Source: Parvularculaceae bacterium UBA4496 (GTDB lineage: Bacteria; Pseudomonadota; Alphaproteobacteria; Caulobacterales; Parvularculaceae). Taken from it: a stretch of 13,256 nt of DNA. This document shows positions 1 through 7,066 of the stretch, piece after piece. Made by a program: the position numbers and the translations under genes. The notes under the pieces were generated by a model. The model did not search any database and had not been told where the DNA came from. It was given only the letters and a program-made list of their open reading frames with translations. The DNA lies in NCBI GenBank assembly GCA_002388885.1, contig DGNI01000038.1, positions 40,236-53,491 on the forward strand, written 5' to 3'. Each line of letters starts with the position of its first letter. Within the stretch, counting starts at the first letter, position 1.

Positions 1-584
1 TCATGGATGGCGTCTGGGGAGAAGAGGAAAATGAAGCGTCTGAACAAGCGCCGCCGCCAACGCTCGTCAGTTTTTTATCTGCGCTTGCAATCGCTGCTTC
101 AGTCGTCGCGGCTAGCATGTATATCTCGGCGGTCGTTGGAATTCCAAATTACAGCCTGCTTTTTATTACCGCGCTGATGGCTCTGATTGCGACGGTGGGC
201 AGGCGATTTCTTGGCCATATCCGCGGTGAGGATATTCTCGCGATGATTTTCATGTATCTTTTCTTCGCCATCATCGGCGTCGGCGCGGATATTAATGAAA
301 TGCTGCAAGCGGCGCCCAGCTTATTTGTATTCGTTGTTGTGATTTTCGCCAGTCACCTTGTCTTCATGGTTGCCGCCGGCCTTATCTTCAAGCTGAATTA
401 TGCCGAACTGACGACGGCGTCTTTGGCGTGCCTCGCGGGCCCGCCGATCGCGGCGGCCATCGCGATTTTGTTCAAGTGGCGCAATCTTGTTGCACCCGGA
501 ATTCTTACAGGAATCCTTGGCTACGTTCTCGGCAATTTTGTTGGTGTCGGGATGTTTTCAGTATTGGAAGGCGTAAATCCATGA
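1..584 (+). CDS. DUF819-family integral membrane protein, C-terminal part (5' end outside window)
   Basis: Partial gene; the frame is open at the left edge and the first complete codon is at base 3. About 194 residues are visible, roughly the C-terminal half of a family that usually runs to about 380-420. The first 20 residues are an acidic, proline-rich linker. Six hydrophobic segments follow, at about residues 21-46, 49-66, 77-96, 106-129, 135-159 and 163-184 of the visible part. The late CLAGPPIAAA stretch and the following GILTGILGYVLGNFVGVG are typical of DUF819 (YjcL-like) proteins. These are inner-membrane, transporter-like proteins whose substrate is not established. The TGA stop at 582-584 overlaps an ATG at 581, which opens a 12-codon mini-ORF leading into the serine hydrolase, so the two genes are probably cotranscribed. 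The family assignment is from recognised motifs; no substrate can be inferred. Confidence 0.8.
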   Translation, partial: MDGVWGEEENEASEQAPPPTLVSFLSALAIAASVVAASMYISAVVGIPNYSLLFITALMALIATVGRRFLGHIRGEDILAMIFMYLFFAIIGVGADINEMLQAAPSLFVFVVVIFASHLVFMVAAGLIFKLNYAELTTASLACLAGPPIAAAIAILFKWRNLVAPGILTGILGYVLGNFVGVGMFSVLEGVNP

Positions 585-619
585 TCAATCTAATTGGTGA
601 AGTCGGGAGGGTATTATGA
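581..619 (+). CDS. 12-codon mini-ORF bridging two genes by ATGA overlaps
   Basis: The peptide would be MINLIGEVGRVL. Its ATG overlaps the TGA of the membrane-protein gene (ATGA at 581-584). Its own TGA overlaps the ATG of the serine hydrolase (ATGA at 616-619). The Shine-Dalgarno sequence of the hydrolase (GGGAGGG, 605-611) lies inside it. It may be no more than a route by which ribosomes stay on the message between the two genes. No function for the peptide is claimed, and chance is possible for so short a frame. Confidence 0.3.
   Translation: MINLIGEVGRVL
605..611 (+). promoter_or_regulatory. Strong ribosome binding site for the serine hydrolase
   Basis: GGGAGGG ends four bases before the ATG at 616. 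It supports that start, and the signal peptide begins at the same codon. Confidence 0.65.
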
Positions 620-2604
620 CGATAATCACTATGTTGCGCTGCTTCGCACCTGTCGCAGCGGCCGTGGCGCTATCTTCAGCGTCGGCGCAAGAAAGCCAGC
701 CGGCTTCGGGACCTTTGGAAGAGGAATCCGTTGAAAATGAAATAGCGCCTGACGCGGCTCCGTTGGAGAATGGCGTCCGGCCATTGACAAAACCAGACGT
801 GGACGCCTGGCTTGACGGATTTATGCCGTATGCGATTGACGATGCGAGCATCGTCGGCGCCGTGGTGACGGTGGTCAAGGACGGGGAAATCCTGACCAGC
901 CGCGGTTTCGGGTATTCCGACCTTGAAAACAGAACGCCGGTCGATGGGTATGGAACCATGTTCCGCCCGGGTTCAATCTCAAAACTGTTTACCTGGATTG
1001 CTGTCATGCAGCTCGTCGAGCAGGGAATGATCGACCTCGATGAGGACATTAGTATATATCTCGACTTTGAGATTCCGGAAGCGTTCGGCGCGCCGATCAC
1101 AATGCGGCACCTGATGACCCATACGCCGGGCTTTCAAGAGAGGTTCCGGAACCTGATCATTGGCGATGAAGAATTCTTTATTTCGCTTGAGGAGTTTTTA
1201 AAGTCATCGCCGCCCCCTTCGCGCATTTTTCCTCCCGGTGAGACGCCCGGCTATTCAAATTACGGAACGGCGGTTGCGGGCTATGTCGTTCAGCGCCTGT
1301 CAGGCGAGCCGTTCGAAGAGTATGTCGAAAAACACATTTTCGAACCGCTGGGAATGGAGCGCGCCACGTTCCGTCAGCCGCTACCGGACGAATTTGAACC
1401 GTTTATGTCGAACGGTTACATGAATGCGTCGGACGGGGAGCCGCAATATTACGAACTGGTTCCAATGGGACCGGCAGGTTCTCTCGCAGCGAGTGGTGAG
1501 GCCATGGGACGCTTTATGATTGGCCTGCTCGATCAAAACCCCGCATTGATGAAGCCTGAAACATGGCGACAAATGTATGAGACGATTTACCAATTGTCTC
1601 CGCCGTTGAATGCGATGGCGCTCGGTTTCTGGGAACTCGACAAGGGCAACCTGCCGATCCGCGGTCATGGCGGCGACACGATATTTTTTCATTCTGACCT
1701 GAACGTCATTCCGAGCAAAAACGCTGGTATCTACGTTTCCGTCAACAGCGCCGGGCAGGGCGCAGGACCGTTGCGGTTCGCTTTGACCGCCGGTTTTGCA
1801 GAAAGATATTTTCCCGAAGCGAGCGTGCCTGTCGGACCACGCCTCGAAACCGCCAAGGAACATGGCGCGCTTGTGGCGGGCGTCTATGAGAGCTCGCGGA
1901 CTGTTGTCACCAACTTTGGCGCCATATTGCGCGTTTTGGGACAACAGAAAATCACCATAAATGAGGATGGCGATCTCGTATTTTCACTATTCGGAAAAGA
2001 CTCGCGGTGGCGCGAAGTTGAACCGTTCGTGTGGCGTCACGACAAAGGATATGAACGGCTTACGGCCGTCATGACCGAGGACGGCCAACTCGACTACGTC
2101 ACTTTCGAACCGGTATCGCCAATCATGCATTTGTTGCCGGCGCCCTGGTACCGGTCTTCGTCTCTCTTGTTGCCGCTGCTCGGCGTGGCTGTTGGCGTGT
2201 TGGCGCTGACGCTGTTGCTCTGGCCTGTTCGCGCTTTCGCAAGGTGGCGATATAAAACAGCATTTCCGCTCAGCGGTCGCGATGCAACAGCTTATCGCAT
2301 CTCCCGCATCGGCGCCTTGCTGGCGATGGTGTTCATTGGGGCCTGGGTGGCGGTGTTCCAGACCATGTCCTCAAACCTGACGGGATTGAGCGATGCGTTT
2401 GTCACCCAATTGCGCATTACGCAATTCACGCAAGTGTTCCTTTATGCGGCGATCGCTATTTCGATTTGGAACCTGGCAATCGTCTGGAGCGGGCGGCAGA
2501 GCTGGTTCGCAAAGTTATGGAGTTTGATGCTGCCGATATCGCTAGCGATTGTCGTTTGGTTTGCTGCGGTTTCCAGCTTGTTCAGCTGGGAAACCAACTT
2601 CTGA
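616..2604 (+). CDS. Exported serine hydrolase, class C beta-lactamase/PBP fold, with C-terminal membrane domain
   Basis: 662 residues. A signal peptide covers residues 1-24, with a probable cut after ASA (22-24). An acidic, low-complexity stretch (25-55) follows, then a beta-lactamase/transpeptidase-like domain at about 60-395. All three active-site motifs are present: S120-x-x-K123 (SISK), Y213-S-N215 and H351-G-G. The serine should form the acyl-enzyme. Members of this fold act as D-amino-acid peptidases, esterases or beta-lactamases, and the substrate cannot be told from sequence. A small beta-rich domain (about 410-500) is followed by four hydrophobic helices at about 514-538, 562-583, 605-625 and 634-656, so the catalytic domain should be anchored in the inner membrane and face the periplasm. 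The start is fixed by the strong RBS and signal peptide. Linkage to the DUF819 gene suggests a hydrolase-transporter pair for peptides or cell-wall fragments, which is inference. Confidence 0.88.
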   Translation: MTIITMLRCFAPVAAAVALSSASAQESQPASGPLEEESVENEIAPDAAPLENGVRPLTKPDVDAWLDGFMPYAIDDASIVGAVVTVVKDGEILTSRGFGYSDLENRTPVDGYGTMFRPGSISKLFTWIAVMQLVEQGMIDLDEDISIYLDFEIPEAFGAPITMRHLMTHTPGFQERFRNLIIGDEEFFISLEEFLKSSPPPSRIFPPGETPGYSNYGTAVAGYVVQRLSGEPFEEYVEKHIFEPLGMERATFRQPLPDEFEPFMSNGYMNASDGEPQYYELVPMGPAGSLAASGEAMGRFMIGLLDQNPALMKPETWRQMYETIYQLSPPLNAMALGFWELDKGNLPIRGHGGDTIFFHSDLNVIPSKNAGIYVSVNSAGQGAGPLRFALTAGFAERYFPEASVPVGPRLETAKEHGALVAGVYESSRTVVTNFGAILRVLGQQKITINEDGDLVFSLFGKDSRWREVEPFVWRHDKGYERLTAVMTEDGQLDYVTFEPVSPIMHLLPAPWYRSSSLLLPLLGVAVGVLALTLLLWPVRAFARWRYKTAFPLSGRDATAYRISRIGALLAMVFIGAWVAVFQTMSSNLTGLSDAFVTQLRITQFTQVFLYAAIAISIWNLAIVWSGRQSWFAKLWSLMLPISLAIVVWFAAVSSLFSWETNF

Positions 2605-2709
2605 TGTCGGAGAGTGCATAGACCAAACATTCAGCAGGTTTCATTCTGTGGCGGCGTTGCAAGGGGGCATAAGTCGTCGAGCAATGCTCGCCGCATGACA
2701 TCTGATCCG
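2605..2709. other. Intergenic space between convergent genes
   Basis: About 105 bases separate the ends of the serine hydrolase and hutC. The only structure seen is a short hairpin, CGAGC-AAT-GCTCG, at 2678-2690 with no T tract on either side. It could weakly support termination in both directions, but it is not a convincing intrinsic terminator. Confidence 0.4.
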
Positions 2710-3402
2710 TTAAAGGCCGCTCTTTAGACTGTAGCCTGGCCGGTAAAAGATCTTGACCCATGTGATGTAGCGCTCGCCGAGCCACGTTGTGCGGTCTATT
2801 GTGAATAGCGCCGCGCCTTTCGCAACTCCAAGGGCGCTTGCGTGCGCTTCATTCGCGTTTTCTGCAGAAAATGACACGCTGCCGCTTGAGTAGGGGGTTT
2901 GCCGTAGCAGCCACTCATTAGCGCTTATCTCCTTGAACGGGGCGTCAAGGATGCCGGGCGCCGCCTCGATATTGATCCACCGATCTTCAAAGGCGAGGGG
3001 GCGCCCATCACTAAGATGTACAGTGTGTAGATGCAACACTTCAGAATCGGGAGGCAGATGAAGCCTTGCCGCGATATGATTTGGCGCCGGCAATCTCTTC
3101 CTTAATGTAACATGGGGGCGATAGACTGCACCGGTTTGTTCAATTTCCCTGCGGACAAGCGGTATGTTGAACTTGGCTTGTCTTACCGGCAGCTCGCGAA
3201 CGCGCGTGCCGGCCCGCCGTTTGCGTTCGATCAACCCATCTTCGGCGAGCGTTTGCAATGCCCGGTTGATGGTCGTTCGAGCACATCCGTATTCCTCAGC
3301 AAGTTTTGTTTCGCTCGGCATAACGGCGCCCGGCGCCCATTCCCCAGCCGTGATTCTCCGCATGATTTCTTTTTTCAGGGAATGGTGATTATGCATAGTC
3401 AC
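2710..3402 (-). CDS. hutC: HutC-type histidine utilization repressor (GntR family, UTRA domain)
   Basis: 230 residues. An N-terminal winged helix-turn-helix of the GntR type (about 8-70) contains PSETKLAEEYGCARTTINRA and the wing-like RKRRAGTRVRE. It is followed by a UTRA ligand-binding domain (about 85-225) ending in RTTWLGERYITWVKIFYRPG, the usual HutC-like end. HutC proteins repress hut genes and release DNA on binding urocanate, the product of HutH. The predicted start is GTG at 3402, whose GTGA overlaps the TGA of hutF (3399-3401), so hutF and hutC should be translated together. An ATG at 3396, two codons in, is an alternative start. Being downstream of hutF places hutC behind its own predicted operator at 4785-4796, so autoregulation is expected. 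The family call is firm. The specific role rests on the motifs and on placement inside the hut locus. Confidence 0.92.
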   Translation of the reverse strand: MTMHNHHSLKKEIMRRITAGEWAPGAVMPSETKLAEEYGCARTTINRALQTLAEDGLIERKRRAGTRVRELPVRQAKFNIPLVRREIEQTGAVYRPHVTLRKRLPAPNHIAARLHLPPDSEVLHLHTVHLSDGRPLAFEDRWINIEAAPGILDAPFKEISANEWLLRQTPYSSGSVSFSAENANEAHASALGVAKGAALFTIDRTTWLGERYITWVKIFYRPGYSLKSGL

Positions 3403-4766
3403 AATGCAGCCCGTAATTGTTTTACCATTGTCAGAAAGCGGGCGACAATTTCGTCACGGCGTATGTGACGCCCCTGATGCACGACATGACGGCCGGCCGC
3501 CCATACATCGCTAACGCACCGGCTGTCTCCCGTGAAAACCCATCCGTCTAACAGACTGTCTTTACTCAAGCCGCATAACGCTGGCGATGCCGTGTCAAGC
3601 GCAACGAGATCAGCCGCAGCGCCGACTGAAATCGTCCCTGCGTTTCGGCCAAGCGCCTGCGCGCCGGCTTTTGCAGCCATCTCAAACAGGTAGCGGCCAC
3701 AGGACTTTTCACCGTCAGTCAGCAAGGCGCGACGCCGGTCGCGCAATCGCTGGCTATACTCCAGCATGCGTAATTCTTCGGCGGCACAAATGCGGACATT
3801 GGAATCAGAGCCAACACCGAATACACCACCTTGTTGCGCGAATAAGAGCGCTTCGAAAATGCCGTCGCCAAGGTTGGCTTCCGTTATGGGGCATAAGCCG
3901 ACGACGGCGCCGCTGCTGGCGAGATCGTGGATTTCACCCGGATCGAGATGTATTGCATGAACCAGACACCATTGGTCGTTTATATCGTAATTATCCAATA
4001 GCCAGCGTGTCGGGCGCGCGCCCAATGCCGATAGAACTTCTTCAACTTCCGCTGTTTGCTCTGCGATATGAATATGTTTCGGCGCAGCGCCGGCGAGCTC
4101 GCCAAGAATTGACAATCCGTCTTCTGATACGGCGCGCAAAGAATGTGCTGCTGCGCCGAGAACGAAATCCGCCGGGGCGCCTTTGAAGCTGGTTTGCAAT
4201 TCGGCATGGAGCAATGCGAACTTTTCTGTTGAACAACCAAATCGCATTTGACCGCCGGCGAGCGCGCGCCCGTCAAGTCCTCCGCGCATGTACAATACCG
4301 GCAAGTGCGTCAGTCCAATGCCGGTTTCCAAAGCTGCTTGCAAAATGCGGTTGGAGATTTCGCTTGGGCGTTCGTAAGGCGTTCCATCGGTCTGATGATG
4401 CACATAGTGAAACTCGCCAACCGCGCCGAACCCGGACTCAAGCATTTCGAGTTGCGCCATCGCAGCGATGATCTCAAAATGCTCCGGCTGCAGATAGTCC
4501 AGGCATCGGTACATCATGGCGCGCCACGACCAGAAGTCGTCCTGCGTACTGCTACGGTGTTCCGTCAGTCCCGCGAGCAGACGTTGAAATGCATGGCTGT
4601 GGACATTGCTTATAGCCGGCAGAAGAACATCGACGGTGACGCCATCCCGGGCAAGGCCTTCATGGATGGCCTCTATTTTTCCGTCTACGCTGATTGTCAG
4701 ATGCATATCTGACCGCCAGCCTTGCGGCGTCAGCATGGTCTTGGCGGAAATTGTCTGGCTTTTCAC
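3399..4766 (-). CDS. hutF: Formimidoylglutamate deiminase
   Basis: 455 residues, the normal length. HutF is a cytoplasmic metal-dependent amidohydrolase that turns N-formimino-L-glutamate into N-formyl-L-glutamate plus ammonia, the fourth step of the five-step histidine route. Visible active-site motifs are NVHSHAFQ (metal ligands H56 and H58), HIHIAEQ (H233, with E236), LVHAIH (H270) and GSDSN (D321). FHYVHHQTDG (119-128) and AHSLRAVS (207-214) are also typical of HutF rather than other amidohydrolases. The start is GTG at 4766, with a GGAAG ribosome site about seven bases upstream. The predicted HutC operator lies 19-30 bases further upstream. The gene overlaps hutC at its 3' end and is divergent from hutH. 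The deiminase, rather than HutG-type formiminoglutamase, implies that an N-formylglutamate deformylase (HutG) is encoded elsewhere. Confidence 0.96.
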   Translation of the reverse strand: MKSQTISAKTMLTPQGWRSDMHLTISVDGKIEAIHEGLARDGVTVDVLLPAISNVHSHAFQRLLAGLTEHRSSTQDDFWSWRAMMYRCLDYLQPEHFEIIAAMAQLEMLESGFGAVGEFHYVHHQTDGTPYERPSEISNRILQAALETGIGLTHLPVLYMRGGLDGRALAGGQMRFGCSTEKFALLHAELQTSFKGAPADFVLGAAAHSLRAVSEDGLSILGELAGAAPKHIHIAEQTAEVEEVLSALGARPTRWLLDNYDINDQWCLVHAIHLDPGEIHDLASSGAVVGLCPITEANLGDGIFEALLFAQQGGVFGVGSDSNVRICAAEELRMLEYSQRLRDRRRALLTDGEKSCGRYLFEMAAKAGAQALGRNAGTISVGAAADLVALDTASPALCGLSKDSLLDGWVFTGDSRCVSDVWAAGRHVVHQGRHIRRDEIVARFLTMVKQLRAAL

Positions 4767-4784
4767 AGCTTGCTTCCGTGACTA

Positions 4785-4796
4785 GTATGTGCATAC
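4785..4796. promoter_or_regulatory. Predicted HutC operator in the hutF/hutH divergent region
   Basis: GTATG-TG-CATAC is a palindrome with 5-base arms and a 2-base centre. With one flanking base it differs at one position from the core GTATGTACATACA known for Pseudomonas HutC sites. It is 18 bases upstream of the hutF start codon and about 150 bases upstream of hutH, so one site could control both arms. No second copy was seen before the membrane gene or before hutU, which suggests those genes depend on the hutH transcript. Confidence 0.7.
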
Positions 4797-4825
4797 ATAT
4801 TGGCTTATGCCACGAGTTTATTCAA
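4797..4825 (-). promoter_or_regulatory. Possible sigma-70-type promoter for hutF-hutC
   Basis: On the - strand, TTGAAT (4825-4820) and CAATAT (4802-4797) are separated by 17 bases. Transcription would begin inside or next to the predicted HutC site, so bound repressor would block it. On the + strand a weaker TTGCTT (4770-4775) with TACATA (4794-4799, 18-base spacing) could serve hutH and also overlaps the site. Both are pattern matches only. Confidence 0.4.
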
Positions 4826-4832
4826 CACGCCA

Positions 4833-4922
4833 ATGGATGTCACATTAATAGAATTGCTGGAATCCGAACATGCGGGAAAGCGTGTCCGGGGACTGGCGGA
4901 AGTTAGCGATAAACTTGCCTGA
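4833..4922 (+). CDS. Possible 29-codon upstream ORF in the hutH leader
   Basis: An ATG at 4833 opens a frame that ends at TGA 4920-4922, 24 bases before the hutH ATG and in the same phase. The peptide begins MDVTLIELLE and ends RGLAEVSDKLA; it is charged and looks helical. No good ribosome binding site precedes it (only CGAG nearby). It has a single histidine, so it is not a histidine attenuator. It may be a leader peptide, a gene remnant or chance. Confidence 0.25.
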   Translation: MDVTLIELLESEHAGKRVRGLAEVSDKLA

Positions 4923-4946
4923 AATACCCAACCGTGACGGTACGAC

Positions 4947-6464
4947 ATGACCTTTTACCTTATTCCCGGTTCTGTGAGCCTCGAAACGCTGGAAGCGATC
5001 TACCGGAACGATGAGCCAGCCGCGCTCGATCCGGCCTGCCACCCTTCGATAGAACGTTCGGCGGAGATATTGTCAAAGGCCGCGAAGGGCGACGCGCCGG
5101 TTTACGGCGTCAACACCGGCTTCGGCAAACTCGCCAACAAACGCATCGCGCCGGAAGACGTTGAAACGCTTCAACGTAACCTGATCCTGTCGCATTGCGC
5201 CGGCGTCGGCGAGCCTTTCGACGAGCCGACTGCGCGCCTCATCATGGTGCTGAAACTGATTTCGCTCGGGCGCGGCGTTTCCGGCGTACGCATGGAGGTG
5301 ATCCGCCAGCTCGAACAGATGCTGGCGAAGGACGTAACGCCCGTCATTCCATCGCAGGGCTCGGTCGGCGCATCGGGCGACCTTGCGCCGCTCGCGCATA
5401 TGACGGCGGCGATGATGGGCGAGGGCGAGGCCTGGTATCGCGGCGACAGAATGCCGGCCAAAAACGCCCTCTCCGCCGCGAATATGAAGCCTCTTGTACT
5501 CGGCGCGAAGGAAGGGCTCGGCCTTATCAACGGCACGCAGGTTTCAACCGCGCTGGCGCTGATCGGATTGTTCGACGCGTGGCGCGCCGCCACGTCGGCG
5601 CTCGTCACCGGCGCCATGTCCACAGATGCGGCGATGGGCTCCGGCGCGCCTTTCAGGCCGGAGATTCATTCCGTACGCGGACATCAAGGACAGATTGACG
5701 CTGCCGCGTTCCTGCGTGAGGTGATGGAAGGGTCCGAAATCCGCGAAAGCCACCGTGAGGACGATGAGCGCGTACAGGATCCCTATTGCATCCGCTGCCA
5801 GCCGCAGGTGATGGGCGCATGCATCGACCTGCTACGCCAGGCGGCGAAAACGCTGGAGATCGAGGCGAACGCCGCCACGGATAACCCGCTGGTGTTCGAG
5901 GACGGCTCTATTGTTTCCGGCGGCAATTTTCATGCGGAACCGGTGGCGTTCGCTGCCGACCAGATTGCGCTCGCCATCGCCGAAATCGGCTCCATTGCGC
6001 AGCGGCGCATCGCGCTGATGGTCGATCCGACGCTTTCCCATGGCCTGCCAGCGTTTTTAACACCGGAGCCGGGCCTCAATTCAGGCTTCATGATTGCGGA
6101 AGTGACGTCCGCGGCGCTGATGAGCGAGAACAAGCACCGCGCCAATCCGTGTTCGACAGATTCAACGCCGACATCGTGTAATCAGGAGGATCACGTCTCA
6201 ATGGCGTGTCACGGCGCCCGGCGGCTCGGACCCATGAACGAGAACCTGTTCAAGATCGTCGGCATTGAATTGCTGACAGCGGCGCAGGGCGTCGAATTCC
6301 GCAGGCCGTTGAAGACAGGCCCGGTGTTGCAAGATGTCATCGCGAAACTGCGTGAACAAATCCCGGCGCTTGAAGCTGACCGCTTCATGGCGGATGATTT
6401 GAGGATAGCGGGGGAGATGGTTGGCAAAAATGAGTTTTCGGTTGAAAGCTCAATTAAACTCTGA
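4947..6464 (+). CDS. hutH: Histidine ammonia-lyase (histidase)
   Basis: 505 residues, close to the usual 500-510. It removes ammonia from L-histidine to give trans-urocanate, the first step of histidine breakdown; the family works as a cytoplasmic homotetramer. The A142-S143-G144 triad that cyclises to the MIO electrophile lies in [14 protein letters not shown]. Catalytic Y53 ([14 protein letters not shown]) and H83 (LSHCAGVG) fall at the same numbers as in the Pseudomonas putida enzyme. NGTQVSTA (195-202) and [12 protein letters not shown], which contains the conserved YxxRxxPQ-like segment, are also present. The start has only a weak ribosome site (GACGG, 4936-4940) but agrees with the family N-terminus. 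Its product urocanate is the known inducer of HutC. The TGA stop overlaps the ATG of the next gene (TGATG), so the two are likely coupled. Confidence 0.97.
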   Translation: MTFYLIPGSVSLETLEAIYRNDEPAALDPACHPSIERSAEILSKAAKGDAPVYGVNTGFGKLANKRIAPEDVETLQRNLILSHCAGVGEPFDEPTARLIMVLKLISLGRGVSGVRMEVIRQLEQMLAKDVTPVIPSQGSVGASGDLAPLAHMTAAMMGEGEAWYRGDRMPAKNALSAANMKPLVLGAKEGLGLINGTQVSTALALIGLFDAWRAATSALVTGAMSTDAAMGSGAPFRPEIHSVRGHQGQIDAAAFLREVMEGSEIRESHREDDERVQDPYCIRCQPQVMGACIDLLRQAAKTLEIEANAATDNPLVFEDGSIVSGGNFHAEPVAFAADQIALAIAEIGSIAQRRIALMVDPTLSHGLPAFLTPEPGLNSGFMIAEVTSAALMSENKHRANPCSTDSTPTSCNQEDHVSMACHGARRLGPMNENLFKIVGIELLTAAQGVEFRRPLKTGPVLQDVIAKLREQIPALEADRFMADDLRIAGEMVGKNEFSVESSIKL

Positions 6465-6970
6465 TGACTGATTTAGATAAGGAGAAAAGGCTAAGAAAGA
6501 AAATTCGCCACGAGCGAATCTGGCTCATGGCGTTTCTGATTTTCCTTTTTGGCGGGTATTTCGTTATTTCGATTGCGGAGCAAGCATATTGGTTTGCTCT
6601 GGGAATTCTTATCTTTGGAGTCTTTTCAATCAGTAGACTATTCTCGGCGTACTCAAAAATAGAACCTGAAACATACGAGGCTGGTCAAAAGGCGGGCAGA
6701 TATTCTTTCCTTATTGTGTTCTCGCTAATCTGCGTAGGATTAGCTGCGCAGTATTTTCTAAATCTGCCGCAACAGATGATAGACTATCTTCCAATCACGG
6801 TGGCCATTATCTGGATTACATATTATTTTATTCGATACAGAAAGTTTTATCGAGAAGCCCAACAAAAAATCGCACAGCGAAAAGTGCGTGAGGCTGACTC
6901 GCAAGAAAGTGGTTCATGCCGCTCAAAACTCCATCCCCCTCCGTCCGCTTCGCGGACACCTCCCCCGTAA
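6464..6970 (+). CDS. Unrecognised four-helix membrane protein between hutH and hutU
   Basis: 168 residues of no family I can name. A very basic N-terminus (KEKRLRKKIRHER) precedes four hydrophobic helices at about 19-38, 42-61, 79-99 and 107-125, and a basic tail (126-143). By the positive-inside rule both ends should be cytoplasmic. The last dozen residues (about 157-168, proline-rich) and the TAA stop are supplied by a REP-like repeat that begins near 6935, so the original C-terminus was probably different. The ATG overlaps the hutH stop (TGATG), implying translational coupling. Base composition stands out: by hand count 47 of 120 bases at 6541-6660 are G or C, against 46 of 60 at 7561-7620 in hutU. 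This points to insertion of a foreign gene into the hut operon. Whether it helps histidine or urocanate uptake cannot be judged; four helices are few for a transporter. Confidence 0.7.
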   Translation: MTDLDKEKRLRKKIRHERIWLMAFLIFLFGGYFVISIAEQAYWFALGILIFGVFSISRLFSAYSKIEPETYEAGQKAGRYSFLIVFSLICVGLAAQYFLNLPQQMIDYLPITVAIIWITYYFIRYRKFYREAQQKIAQRKVREADSQESGSCRSKLHPPPSASRTPPP

Positions 6971-7043
6971 ACGGGGGAGGAAAAAGAACGCCTTTCTTCC
7001 CCCGTTTACGGGGGAAGTGCCGAGCGCCGCGAGGCGAAGGGGG
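6935..7043. repeat. REP-like inverted repeat pair (two hairpin units head to head)
   Basis: The left unit (6935-6980) is a C-run, a stem GTCCGC-TTC-GCGGAC (6943-6957), then a perfect 10-bp stem with an AA loop at 6959-6980. The right unit (6996-7043) is its reverse complement in layout: a perfect 10-bp stem with a TT loop at 6996-7017, then CGCC-GCGA-GGCG (7025-7036) and a G-run. The units differ in the short stem but keep it paired, as expected of folded elements. Translated in other frames it gives the PPFTGEV-like peptides often seen as false genes in alphaproteobacteria. It separates the membrane gene from hutU and could affect transcript stability or partial termination. No T tract follows either stem, so it is not a standard intrinsic terminator. 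Confidence 0.8.
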
Positions 7044-7066
7044 CAATCGCAAACCAAGAGAAAACC

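Noticed and set aside
616..700. Lipoprotein signal on the serine hydrolase (cysteine at residue 9)
   Set aside because: The cysteine lies too early and is not in a lipobox. ASA at 22-24 fits an ordinary signal peptidase I site.
2678..2690. Hairpin CGAGC-AAT-GCTCG as a bidirectional terminator
   Set aside because: The stem is only 5 bp and there is no T tract on either strand, so it is noted only as a weak possibility.
4248..4712. Open frames on the + strand across hutF (also 3587-4186)
   Set aside because: They are antisense to hutF, whose catalytic motifs are all intact. Their composition is arginine- and histidine-rich, as expected of shadow frames.
4833..4922. Histidine-codon attenuator in the hutH leader
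   Set aside because: The leader frame has only one histidine codon and no terminator hairpin follows.
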